Shown here: in pieces, positions 53,979 through 62,427 of the stretch
Numbering within the stretch: the first letter of the stretch is position 1
How the letters are laid out: every line of letters starts with the position of its first letter
NCBI GenBank assembly: GCA_965249895.1
Contig: CBDFNC010000005.1
Span: 1,364,001 to 1,428,000 of the forward strand
DNA from: CBDFNC01 sp965249895
GTDB taxonomy: Bacteria; Pseudomonadota; Gammaproteobacteria; Enterobacterales; CBDFNC01
Length of the DNA: 64,000 nucleotides
Direction of reading: 5' to 3'
The notes under the pieces: model-generated
What the model was told of the DNA's origin: nothing
The model's database searches: none
What the model saw: only the letters and a program-made list of their open reading frames with translations
Position numbers and translations under genes: made by a program

Positions 53979-56900
53979 TTAACTTACGACCTTAATGCGG
54001 CTCTGCCCGCCCCCCAGCGATTCGACTCGAACTTGGGTACCGATCCGCTCCACCAGAGTCTGAACATGGGAAATAACGCCTATCTGGCGACCACTGGCCT
54101 GCAGCGAGTCCAAACAAGAAATGGCCAGATCCAGGCTATCGGGATCCAGGGTGCCAAATCCTTCATCAATAAACAGCGAATCTATACTTGTCCCTCCGCC
54201 ATTTATCCCCGACAGCCCCAATGCCAGCGCCAGGGAAACCAGGAAGCTTTCACCACCAGATAAAGACTCGACACTGCGTACCTCATCTCCCATATCCCTG
54301 TCTATCACCTGAATTGCCAGGTCTGTACCGGGTACCCTCTCCAACAGATAACGAGGGGTCAGGTCAGTTAGCTGCCCGTTGGCTCTGATCAACAGTTGAT
54401 CCAGCGTCAGGCTTTGGGCAAACGTGCGGAACTTAGCACCGGAGGCAGAACCCAGTAGGTCGTTCATATTTTTCCAGAGTTCCAGGTGTTGCTGCTGAGC
54501 CTGTAATTTTACTTGTAACTCCGCCCCTGACTTAGCCGCATCCGCCGCTTTATCCAGAGTACTGGCCAACCCAAAACAATGCTGCTCTGACTCACTGAGT
54601 TTTTGGCTAACCACTGCCAGCAGTATTTCATCCGAGTCCTGCTCATAAGCCAGATACAGGGCTTGTATTTTCTCGTCCAAGCCCTGGTTATCCTGGTTTA
54701 ACCGGTTCAGAAAAGCCGCCCTTTCATCCATACTCGCCTGGGCTTTGACGAGACCCTGTGTCAACTCACTTAGTTGTTTACGTTCATCAGCAACCCACAG
54801 TGTGGTTTTCTCCAGGCAGGCCAGCAATGCGGCTTCACTCAACTGTAAACCCTGCTGATATTGAGCCCAGCTCGCCAGCAAACCCGCTTGCTCAGTTTTG
54901 CCCTCAGTTAGTTGCTGACTCAGGCCCTCCAGCTCCGCTTGCTTGGCGGCAAGCGACTGTTTAAGCTGAGATAAGGTTTCTTGCTCTCGCTCCAACTCAA
55001 GTCTTACCTGAGCCAGTTTCTGGACCATATCTTGTTCAGCCTGTTGAACATCCCGACCATCCAGAAGCTCCGCCCTTTGCGCCGATAGACTAGCCAACTC
55101 AGATCCTATTTGCGCCAGCCTGCTGCCCTCATCAACAAATTTATTATTCAAAGCCTGGTTTAAGGCCTCTTCTTTACTTATCCGCGGCGCCAGCTCATTT
55201 AGCTGCTCATTTAATTTCACCAGGGCGCTTTCCTGAGCCAAAAACAACTCAACTTGCTGTTGCAGCTGGAGCAGATATTGCTGCGCACCCAATTGCTCTA
55301 ACTTCTCAGACCAACCCTCCAGCAAAGTGTCCAACTGAACTGCTTTAGATGTTAATAAGGTATTCGCTTCTTGCTGTAATTCAGCTAATCGCACCAACTG
55401 GTTGTTGCCCGCTTCCACCTGACTGGTAGCATTTTGTAACTGAGCTCTGAGTTGAACTGCTGTTTGCTCCAAAGCAACAGCTTCCGTTGTTTTCTGCTGA
55501 AACTCCTGTTGCAACTGATGTACTAGCTCCAGCTTTTGTTGTAATTCTTGTAACTCACCAGACAGCGACGACTCCTTAGCCACCAGCCCTTCACCCATCT
55601 CGCGGGTACCTTCCAGCTCACTGCTTAGGGGGATATCCAAATCCAAATCTGACCACATCTGCTGAGATTGCCTGGCTAGTTCTTTTAACTCAGCCAGGCT
55701 CGTCTGAACTTCCACATCTGCTTGCACTGCCTTGCCATGCTGGCTGGAGATTTGGACCAGCTGCTGACCTTGCTGATCCAGCTGAGCCTTTAACTGCATC
55801 ACCCTTTGCTGAAGCTGACTCAATATAGTGGCTGCAGGCTCATGAGTTACATAGGGGTGCTCGAGGGAGCCACACAATGGGCAGGCTTGATCTTCTTGTA
55901 GTCGCGCCCGATGATCCGACAGGTTTGCCACAGCAACAGCCTGCGACAAGTTGTGTTCGGCTTCACCTAACAACAAGCGGTCTGTTTCGACTTGCTGCTC
56001 TAGTTTAGGTAAGGCTTGGTTCAGGCCATTGAGCTCGTGATGAATTTGACTTTGTTGCTTGAGCAGGTTGGTTTTTTTATCCAGTAAACGATACCAGTCA
56101 CGGGAAATGGTAAGCGCTTGTTGTATCTGCGCCAGCTGGCTGCTTTTTTGACTCAAGGACTGTTGTAACTGCTGAACATCCAGCTCACCGAGACGTCCCT
56201 TAAGCGCTTCTTGTTGCTGAACAAGACGAGACTTTAACGTCTCCTGCTCCCCTAGCTTCAACCCAGCATCTTGCTTATGCTGGGTTAACTGTATCAAATG
56301 TTGGTGCTGTTTCTGCTCTTCTTGCTGGCTCTGCGCCAACTTTTGCTGCGCATCGATGTAATCATTAAAGTGCCCGAATCCTGCCTGAGACTGATGAGCA
56401 AACGAGGTGATTTCTGCATTATTTTTCAGGAAGTAAGTCACCTCCTGTTTCGTCTTGTGCAACTCTGCCGATGTTAACTGCAGCGATTCTAACAACCCCT
56501 TTTTCTGTTCCAGCTCCTGGCTGATAGGCTGAATTAAATCGGTTTGCTGTTGCTGCTTCTCTGTGCTTTGAGTGATTTTGCTATCGAGTGCCAGCGCTTG
56601 AGTTAAAACGGGTTTCAGGGCTTTCTCTTGCGCCAGCACTTGTGTTAAGACGTCGTTAGTCAAGCCAAGGTTTGCCTGTTTGGTACCCAGTTCGCCGCGA
56701 TATTGCTCAAGTTCTCCGCCGATAGATTGTTGCTGGCTCTCAAGCTGGCCGACTCTGGCGTTGGATTGTGTCAGAGCGTCATAATCGCTACGGGCCACTT
56801 CCGCCTTTTCCACCTGAGTCAGAAAGTCCCGCCTGGGTTGACTAGTTTGCTCCTGCCGTTGAAAAGCCTTGTGTTCCGCTTCGGCTTGCGCAAGGTGTGT

Positions 56901-57722
56901 CTTGGCATCTTGCGCTTTGTGTTGCTGCTCCTGAAAGCGCTTAACGAGATCCAGCGCCGAGCGCACATTATGTTGAGTTTGTTTGGCCTGCTTTAACTGG
57001 ATTTCCAGTTGGTCTTTTTCTTCATCATCCAGTAATTCAACATCACCCAACTTATCGCTAAGGCGTTGCCAGGCCTGTTGTTCTTTTTTGGTCGTTTCGT
57101 AAACCTGCTGGGATATTTTCGAGTAAATTTCCGTACCCGTCATTTTCTCCAGTAATGCAGATCGTTCATCATTTCCCGCCTTTAGAAAGGCGGCAAAGTC
57201 CCCTTGTGGTAACAACACGGAGCGCTGAAACTGTTCATAGTTCAGTCCTACCAGCTGATCGATACGCTGCTGCAGCTCTTTTCGATTACCGCTAAAGTGT
57301 TGATCTTTTTCCAGATCAACCAATACCCGTTCCTGCTTTTGTACCTTACCGTCAACCCTTGCCCGGGCTCTGCGTACATTCCAGCACACCCGGTAAAATC
57401 GGCCGTCCAAGCCGCGAAAGTCCAGCTCAACATTGGCGTTAACTTTACCGCGACTTAATATAGCCCTGACATCGTTGGCTTTTAACTTGTCGCCATTTTC
57501 ACCGCGACCGATTTCGGCGACATTTTTTCGATTCGCTTCCAGCCGCGGGATCTGATCGTAAAGGGCCAGACAGATACCATCGAGCAAGGTGCTTTTTCCG
57601 GAGCCGGTTTTTCCCGTGATGGCAAACAGGCCTGTATCGCCAAGCGGACCATCAACAAAGTCAATCTCAAACGGGCTGGATAGACTGGCCAGATTCTCGC
57701 CGCGCAGTGCAATCACTTTCAT
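53979..57722 (-). CDS. sbcC: Exonuclease subunit SbcC (Rad50-like)
   Basis: A 1247-residue SMC-like ATPase of the SbcCD nuclease, which opens hairpins and processes palindromes and DNA ends. Walker A lies in AITGKTGSGKSTLLDGI (about 35-51). Two very long Gln/Leu-rich coiled coils flank a zinc hook CPLCGSLEHPY (mid-protein), and the C-terminal head has the signature SLSGGESFLVSLALALGLSG and Walker B SLFIDEGFGTLDPDSLD. Length is somewhat above E. coli SbcC (1048). It overlaps sbcD by 4 bp (ATGA), so translation is coupled. Confidence 0.97.
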   Translation of the reverse strand: MKVIALRGENLASLSSPFEIDFVDGPLGDTGLFAITGKTGSGKSTLLDGICLALYDQIPRLEANRKNVAEIGRGENGDKLKANDVRAILSRGKVNANVELDFRGLDGRFYRVCWNVRRARARVDGKVQKQERVLVDLEKDQHFSGNRKELQQRIDQLVGLNYEQFQRSVLLPQGDFAAFLKAGNDERSALLEKMTGTEIYSKISQQVYETTKKEQQAWQRLSDKLGDVELLDDEEKDQLEIQLKQAKQTQHNVRSALDLVKRFQEQQHKAQDAKTHLAQAEAEHKAFQRQEQTSQPRRDFLTQVEKAEVARSDYDALTQSNARVGQLESQQQSIGGELEQYRGELGTKQANLGLTNDVLTQVLAQEKALKPVLTQALALDSKITQSTEKQQQQTDLIQPISQELEQKKGLLESLQLTSAELHKTKQEVTYFLKNNAEITSFAHQSQAGFGHFNDYIDAQQKLAQSQQEEQKQHQHLIQLTQHKQDAGLKLGEQETLKSRLVQQQEALKGRLGELDVQQLQQSLSQKSSQLAQIQQALTISRDWYRLLDKKTNLLKQQSQIHHELNGLNQALPKLEQQVETDRLLLGEAEHNLSQAVAVANLSDHRARLQEDQACPLCGSLEHPYVTHEPAATILSQLQQRVMQLKAQLDQQGQQLVQISSQHGKAVQADVEVQTSLAELKELARQSQQMWSDLDLDIPLSSELEGTREMGEGLVAKESSLSGELQELQQKLELVHQLQQEFQQKTTEAVALEQTAVQLRAQLQNATSQVEAGNNQLVRLAELQQEANTLLTSKAVQLDTLLEGWSEKLEQLGAQQYLLQLQQQVELFLAQESALVKLNEQLNELAPRISKEEALNQALNNKFVDEGSRLAQIGSELASLSAQRAELLDGRDVQQAEQDMVQKLAQVRLELEREQETLSQLKQSLAAKQAELEGLSQQLTEGKTEQAGLLASWAQYQQGLQLSEAALLACLEKTTLWVADERKQLSELTQGLVKAQASMDERAAFLNRLNQDNQGLDEKIQALYLAYEQDSDEILLAVVSQKLSESEQHCFGLASTLDKAADAAKSGAELQVKLQAQQQHLELWKNMNDLLGSASGAKFRTFAQSLTLDQLLIRANGQLTDLTPRYLLERVPGTDLAIQVIDRDMGDEVRSVESLSGGESFLVSLALALGLSGINGGGTSIDSLFIDEGFGTLDPDSLDLAISCLDSLQASGRQIGVISHVQTLVERIGTQVRVESLGGGQSRIKVVS

Positions 57723-58954
57723 TTGGCTACATCCTCGATAGATTGCATAACGCTGGAAAATGCCTGTTTCATTTGCTCAGATGGCTCTCCGTCAAATTGT
57801 CTTTGATAACAGAGCTCAAACACCTGCTCCGGCGCCAGGGTGTCCAAGCTCAGACTGACCCGGTCCGCCATACTTTGGTTGTTACCGGAATAACTGGTGG
57901 AAATTTTGGCCAGTTGCACAGGTTTACCTTTTAATGCCTCTAGTATTTGTTCACGCAGCAGCGCCTGAGGTTTATCCAGCAACACTCTCACTTCCAGTAG
58001 CGGCATAATGGAATGGTCAGTACTTACTTCCAGATTTCCCAGCTTTTCAACTACTTGCTCCAGCGGCTCGGCTTGCTCGGGCACACAGAGCAGCACCCTA
58101 TGCTGCGGTACCTTTATCTTATCTATTTGGCAGCTTCCATCGTCAGCCAAAGTGATCAGGCTTACCTGATGCGGGTAATTTTTTTCATTAATGGACAGGG
58201 GCAAAGGCGCGCCGGAATAGCGAATATGCTCCTTTCCTGCAATTTTCTGCGCCAGGTGTAGATGCCCCAGCGCCACATAACTGATATCTGAATGAAAAAT
58301 ATCCGCCGGTAATGCATGCTGGTTGCCGCCGAGGACTTTACGTTCAGACAACTCGGACAACTCACCGGACACCATATAGGCGTGCCCCATGGCCAATACG
58401 GGTTTACGCTGGGCTTTTTCTAAGGCCTGTTGGTATAAATCCCCGTATAACTGGCGAACCCCTTCTATTAACCTGTCCTGCCCTTCTTCCAGCTCCTGCG
58501 CTATCCTGAGATCCGCACTGCGTAAAAACGGCACCGCCATACACCAGGCACTAATTTCCCCGGTACTGTTCGTCAGTGGCACCAGTAAGCGTTCACTTTC
58601 AATCTTTCCTTCGCTATCACGCGTAATGCTACCCACCATATGTAGATTAAATGCCTTTAACAGCTCATGAGGTGCATCCAACTTACTTGGGGAATCATGA
58701 TTGCCACCAGTCAGCACCACATTTAATGCCGGGTTAGCTTTGGCAATATCTGCCAGGAAACCATACAGCTGCTGCCAGCTCGAGGCTGGCGGGTTGGCGG
58801 TATCAAATAAATCACCGGCTACCAACAGGCAATCGATTTGTTGCTCGTGGATAAGCTCACTAAGCCAGGTCAGAAATAAAGCATGCTCTTCGGATCGAGA
58901 AAAGCCATGTAAAAGGTGTCCTAAATGCCAGTCGGCGCTGTGAAGAATTCGCAT
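57719..58954 (-). CDS. sbcD: Exonuclease subunit SbcD (Mre11-like)
   Basis: A 411-residue metallophosphoesterase, the nuclease subunit of SbcCD. All phosphoesterase motifs are visible: HSADWHLGH (5-13), LLVAGDLFDTANPP, VLTGGNHDSP, GHAYMVSG and ALGHLHLAQ. It works with SbcC as the Mre11-Rad50 complex does. It is the first gene of the pair, starting at ATG 58954, directly upstream of sbcC. Confidence 0.97.
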   Translation of the reverse strand: MRILHSADWHLGHLLHGFSRSEEHALFLTWLSELIHEQQIDCLLVAGDLFDTANPPASSWQQLYGFLADIAKANPALNVVLTGGNHDSPSKLDAPHELLKAFNLHMVGSITRDSEGKIESERLLVPLTNSTGEISAWCMAVPFLRSADLRIAQELEEGQDRLIEGVRQLYGDLYQQALEKAQRKPVLAMGHAYMVSGELSELSERKVLGGNQHALPADIFHSDISYVALGHLHLAQKIAGKEHIRYSGAPLPLSINEKNYPHQVSLITLADDGSCQIDKIKVPQHRVLLCVPEQAEPLEQVVEKLGNLEVSTDHSIMPLLEVRVLLDKPQALLREQILEALKGKPVQLAKISTSYSGNNQSMADRVSLSLDTLAPEQVFELCYQRQFDGEPSEQMKQAFSSVMQSIEDVAK

Positions 58955-59442
58955 GAAAGGGAAATACTCTTAGCAGTTTGATTGCGCGTATGAGAGTGAG
59001 ATTCTAAACGCCAGCTAGCCTTAAAGCCAGTGAAGAAATACCAGCTTCAAGATCCATTTGAGCAAGCTCTCTATGTCACCGACAAGTTTCTGTTTGTGGC
59101 TGGTGTTATAGCAAAAATGCTTTATCATGCTTGGCAACTTATTTTGGGTTGTCGACTCGCTCGACCTCGTTAATAAAATGATTGTTTGTGCTATCTGTGC
59201 CCGCCTTGGGTTGACCAAAATACAAGGGCAAACCTAGCTCCAGCTATCGCTGGATAACCTAATAACGTGGTAATTCGGCTGCCGTTTATCCAATACACCC
59301 ACATGTGGGCCTCTGGGATAAAGGTGACGTAATTACCCCTTGCAAAGACCCTGGCAAGTGTCTTTGCAGCACAAACATTCATTTTTATGATGTCTAACTA
59401 CAAACCCAAACATCACAACTTTCACAATATTGGCGTATATCT
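58955..59442. other. Intergenic region between sbcD and rdgC
   Basis: 490 bp with no supported gene; it must hold the divergent promoters of sbcDC and rdgC. A 9-bp inverted repeat (TGCAAAGAC / GTCTTTGCA, about 59339-59366) lies 75 bp before rdgC. I see no Pho box or LexA box. Confidence 0.45.
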
Positions 59443-60351
59443 ATGTGGTTTAAAAATCTGCTTGTTTTTCGTTTCACTCGTCCATTTGAAATGAGTGTAG
59501 AGTCTCTGGAAACAGCTCTGGCTGACTTTACTTTTTCTCCTTGTGGCAGCCAGGATGTATCCAAATTTGGTTGGGTAAATGCCATGGGCAAAGCCGGCCA
59601 AACCCTGACTCACGTTGCTGATGGAAATATCCTTCTTTGTGTGAAAAAAGAAGAAAAGATTCTGCCCGCCTCAGTGGTTAAAGAAATGGTGGATGAAAGA
59701 GCCGAAAGCATCGAAAGAGAGCAAGGCCGCGCGTTAAAGAAAAAAGAAAAGGACGCGTTAAAAGAAGACATAGTATTAGAACTTCTGCCCCGAGCCTTCA
59801 GCCGCACAAGCCAGACTTATGCCTGGATTTGTCCTCGTGGTGACTTTTTAGTAGTCGATGCATCCAGCGCTAAAAAAGCCGACGATTTATTGGCCTTACT
59901 GAGAAAATGTATCGGTAGCTTACCTGTCGTACCGCTGGCGTTAAAAACCCCAGCTGAAATCACCATGACCGACTGGTTAACCGAAGGCAACATTCCTTCC
60001 GATATCGAACTGGAAGATGAAGCAGAGCTGCGCAGCGCCCTTGAGCACGGCGGAATTATTCGCTGTAAACAGCAAGACCTGACGTCAGACGAAATCAAAG
60101 CGCACTTAGACGCAGACAAGCTGGTAACCAAGCTGGCACTGAACTGGGCCGATAATATCTCCTTTATTCTGGCTGAAGACATGGCCATCAAACGGCTGAA
60201 ATTCTCCGATGTGATTCGTGAGCAAAATGAAGACGTGGATGCAGATGATTTCGCAGCCCGCTTCGATGCAGATTTTGCCTTAATGACTGGTGAGCTGGAG
60301 CAGTTTATCCCTGCGCTGACCACAGCTCTGGGCGGCGAAGAAGAGAAATAA
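59443..60351 (+). CDS. rdgC: Recombination-associated protein RdgC
   Basis: A 302-residue DNA-binding protein that forms ring-shaped dimers on double-stranded DNA and restrains RecA. The N-terminus WFKNLLVFRFTRPFEMS, the middle GWVNAMGKAGQTLTHVADGN and the GDFLVVDASSAKKADDLLAL segment are diagnostic, and the length is normal. The start at ATG 59443 gives the family's MWFKNL start. It is convergent with the integron integrase, with a shared hairpin between them. Confidence 0.97.
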   Translation: MWFKNLLVFRFTRPFEMSVESLETALADFTFSPCGSQDVSKFGWVNAMGKAGQTLTHVADGNILLCVKKEEKILPASVVKEMVDERAESIEREQGRALKKKEKDALKEDIVLELLPRAFSRTSQTYAWICPRGDFLVVDASSAKKADDLLALLRKCIGSLPVVPLALKTPAEITMTDWLTEGNIPSDIELEDEAELRSALEHGGIIRCKQQDLTSDEIKAHLDADKLVTKLALNWADNISFILAEDMAIKRLKFSDVIREQNEDVDADDFAARFDADFALMTGELEQFIPALTTALGGEEEK

Positions 60352-60356
60352 ACTTT

Positions 60357-60384
60357 ACTGGCACAAACTCAGGTTTGTGCCAGT
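60357..60384. terminator. Terminator between rdgC and intI
   Basis: ACTGGCACAAAC / GTTTGTGCCAGT perfect 12-bp stem with TCAG loop, 5 bp past the rdgC stop and 24 bp from the end of the convergent integrase gene. It probably works for both directions. Confidence 0.8.
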
Positions 60385-60408
60385 AATTCTATCCTCCAGC
60401 CACTTCAT

Positions 60409-61383
60409 TTAACGCACTAATTTATCCAGAGGACTACAAGTCCCCGAGCAATGTCGGCCAATGACATGAGTGTATATTTGGGTTGTTTTTACATCCGAAT
60501 GACCCAGCAACTCCTGGATAGTGCGTAAATCTGTTCCCTGCTCTAATAAATGAGTCGCAAAGCTGTGTCTTAAGGTATGACAAGATACATGCTTTTCAAT
60601 GCCGCTGCGAAATGCAGCTCTTTTCACCTCTTTTTGTAACGTTCGGTGGTTTATATGGTGCTGTTTTGTTCGGCCATCCCTTGGGTCAATCGCCACCTCC
60701 CTGGATGGGAAAAGAAACTGATAGGTACAACTCTTGGCTGCTCCAGGATATTTTTTTGCCAACTGATATGATAAATAAACCTCTCCGTAACCCAGAGATA
60801 AATTCGCGTTGTGTTTTACCTTGACCACATTTATTTGCTTCGCCAGATCAGGTATAAGGGTGACGGGTAAAATAGTGATCCTGTCTTTGTTGCCCTTGCC
60901 ATTATGTATAGTCAAGGTTTGGTGAACGGGATCAATATCTCCCACCCGTAAACGAATACACTCCATTAGTCTAAGACCGCAACCGTATAATAGAGAAGCC
61001 ATCAGTTTATAGTCGCCTGTTAACTTTGATAATAAGGAGTTCACTTCTTCAACGCTCAGCACCACTGGGATTTTTTGTTTTGGCGTAGCCCGCTTAGCGT
61101 TTACCCCTTCAAGTGGCTTGCCAAGCACCTTGGTAAATAGAAAAACCAGGGCATTAAACGCAATACCTTGAGTAGCTGGAGATACTTGCTTATCCACTGC
61201 CAGGTGAGATAAGAATCCTTCAACTTGCAACTTATCATGCCTGTCAGGATCCGACATACGATGAAATTTAAGGTATCGCCTTATCCAAAACCAATACGTT
61301 TGTTCCGTCTTATAGCTGTAATGATGAAGTCGAATTGTAGTAACAAAGCGTTGTTGTAAGCGAGGTTTCGTTGATTGAATCAT
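60409..61383 (-). CDS. intI: Integron integrase IntI
   Basis: A 324-residue tyrosine recombinase from ATG 61381-61383 (IQSTKPRLQQRFVTTIRLHH); GTG at 61395 is an alternative. The catalytic Arg lies in YGCGLRLMECIRLRVGDID, then HTLRHSFATHLLEQG (His and Arg) and the nucleophile Tyr in VKTTQIYTHV. Between patch II and these lies the extra segment found only in integron integrases (GEVYLSYQLAKKYPGAAKSC, then YQFLFPSR). It is transcribed away from the cassette array, as usual. The frame is complete, so it may be active in recombining attI and attC sites. Confidence 0.96.
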   Translation of the reverse strand: MIQSTKPRLQQRFVTTIRLHHYSYKTEQTYWFWIRRYLKFHRMSDPDRHDKLQVEGFLSHLAVDKQVSPATQGIAFNALVFLFTKVLGKPLEGVNAKRATPKQKIPVVLSVEEVNSLLSKLTGDYKLMASLLYGCGLRLMECIRLRVGDIDPVHQTLTIHNGKGNKDRITILPVTLIPDLAKQINVVKVKHNANLSLGYGEVYLSYQLAKKYPGAAKSCTYQFLFPSREVAIDPRDGRTKQHHINHRTLQKEVKRAAFRSGIEKHVSCHTLRHSFATHLLEQGTDLRTIQELLGHSDVKTTQIYTHVIGRHCSGTCSPLDKLVR

Positions 61384-61397
61384 GCTCGGCACCACAA

Positions 61398-61431
61398 CTG
61401 TTCATATATACATACATGTATATATGAACAT
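61398..61431 (-). promoter_or_regulatory. LexA-like boxes and palindrome at the intI promoter
   Basis: CTGTTCATATATACAT (61398-61413) fits the LexA consensus CTGT-N8-ACAG at seven of the eight fixed positions, and ATGTATATATGAACAT (61416-61431) at six of eight. The 30-bp stretch 61400-61429 is nearly a perfect palindrome. It sits 15-48 bp upstream of the intI ATG. SOS control of integron integrases through LexA is established. Confidence 0.6.
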
Positions 61432-61559
61432 GCTGTGTTTTTCCAATTTTTGAGGCTATTTTTCTCTTCTCATTCTTGTAACAAAGTGCTTCCATATTGC
61501 TAATTCAATAGGTTAGCATTGATATTTGTTTTATATATACGGGGATATAGTTGCCGAAG

Positions 61560-61641
61560 GCCGCTTTATTACCCCAAATGGTACATTAGGCGGTCAGTGC
61601 CGCCTATCCTACATAAGGCGGCATTGGCCGCCTACTAAGCG
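61560..61641 (+). other. Integron attI-side region with tandem hairpins
   Basis: Two adjacent foldbacks, TAGGCGG...CCGCCTA (about 61589-61606) and AAGGCGG...CCGCCTA (about 61615-61635), end in GCG|TTAGGGC. The cross-over point is placed between G61641 and T61642, because the first cassette begins TTAGGGC and ends with the matching GCCCTAAC. The boundary of attI proper was not established. Confidence 0.55.
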
Positions 61642-62417
61642 TTAGGGCCTTTCAGGAATCGTATGAATCTCCAAGAATTGAAAAGTAGCTAGGTTGGCCG
61701 AGATGGATTTCTATCGCAAGCGTTACTGAATTCCTTCTTAAAGAGAAAGGAATTGAAGTTAATTCTAGCCTTCCAACGATTGAGGAAATCGATGAAGTAT
61801 CTCCTCAATCATCACAGGCGGTTGCTTCTAGAGCGTGTGCGCTAACGTATATAGTTGGAATGGCATTTGGCGCTGACAGAAATGTATTAATTGAAACTCT
61901 TAAAGATTTTGAACTTTGGGATTCTGTAACATATAAAGAAAAGAGATTGCTTGAAGCTTCCGATATATCAAAGGAAGAAGTGAATTCTTGCTCATGGATT
62001 ACAGAGAGTATTCAAGCCTTAGCATGGTGTTTAGGATTAGTTGATCTTGACCACTACAAAAATTGTGATGATGACCTAGCTCAAAAACTTCCATTTAAAG
62101 TAGATCCAAAAGACTTCATAAACTCCTCCAATTTACGGCCAATTGATGAGATTCAAAAACAGTCTGATTTACTTTATCGTATGCATTGGTATGCGACTCA
62201 TGCGAAACTAAACGGTAAAGATTGCCCGTATAATGAAAGAGTCGTCTATGAGAGACGTAAAGCAATCGATTGGGTATATGGTGTCGAGGAGGAATGGGAA
62301 GATGTTCCAATGGACACCTAGCCCTAACAAGCAGCAGCAACGGACTCGTCAAACTGTCACTTTTTGTGCAAAGAGCCGCACAAAAAGCGCCAGTTTAACT
62401 CACCGCTGTGCTGGGCG
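61642..62417 (+). mobile_element. Integron gene cassette 1
   Basis: A 776-bp unit starting TTAGGGC at the attI junction and ending inside the attC at 62321-62423. It carries one gene (DUF4272-like) in the usual orientation away from intI. The complementarity of its first bases (GTTAGGGC) with its R'' box (GCCCTAAC) shows it is a complete circularisable cassette. Confidence 0.85.
61860..62321 (+). CDS. DUF4272-like cassette protein, possibly 5'-disrupted
   Basis: From ATG 61860 the protein has 153 residues: VLIETLKDFELWDSVTYKEK, then SWITESIQALAWCLGLVD and RPIDEIQKQSDLLYRMHW, closing with ERVVYERRKAIDWVYGVEEE, the pattern of DUF4272 proteins (function unknown). The same frame is open and protein-like for 57 more codons upstream (from 61689, e.g. 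VTEFLLKEKGIEVNSSLPTI) but has no standard start codon there. An ATG at 61663 (NLQELKSS) is one base out of frame. So either the gene starts internally or a frameshift near 61686 removed its beginning. Its stop codon touches the attC, as cassette genes usually do. Confidence 0.7.
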   Translation: MAFGADRNVLIETLKDFELWDSVTYKEKRLLEASDISKEEVNSCSWITESIQALAWCLGLVDLDHYKNCDDDLAQKLPFKVDPKDFINSSNLRPIDEIQKQSDLLYRMHWYATHAKLNGKDCPYNERVVYERRKAIDWVYGVEEEWEDVPMDT

Positions 62418-62423
62418 TTATAC
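62321..62423 (+). other. attC recombination site of cassette 1
   Basis: 103 bp: R'' GCCCTAAC (62321-62328), an imperfectly self-complementary body (AAACTGTCACTTTTTGTGC pairing with GCACAAAAAGCGCCAGTTT), and R' GTTATAC (62417-62423). The size and folded structure are typical of chromosomal-integron attC sites. Confidence 0.9.
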
Positions 62424-62427
62424 ATTC

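Noticed and set aside
53979..57722. Plus-strand open frames inside sbcC and other long minus-strand genes
   Set aside because: They are complements of strongly coding, well-recognised minus-strand genes and have no ribosome sites or family resemblance.
62233..62427. Longer N-terminus of the S41-type peptidase (65 extra codons)
   Set aside because: These codons overlap the end of the previous cassette gene and the whole attC site, so ATG 62428 is the sensible start.
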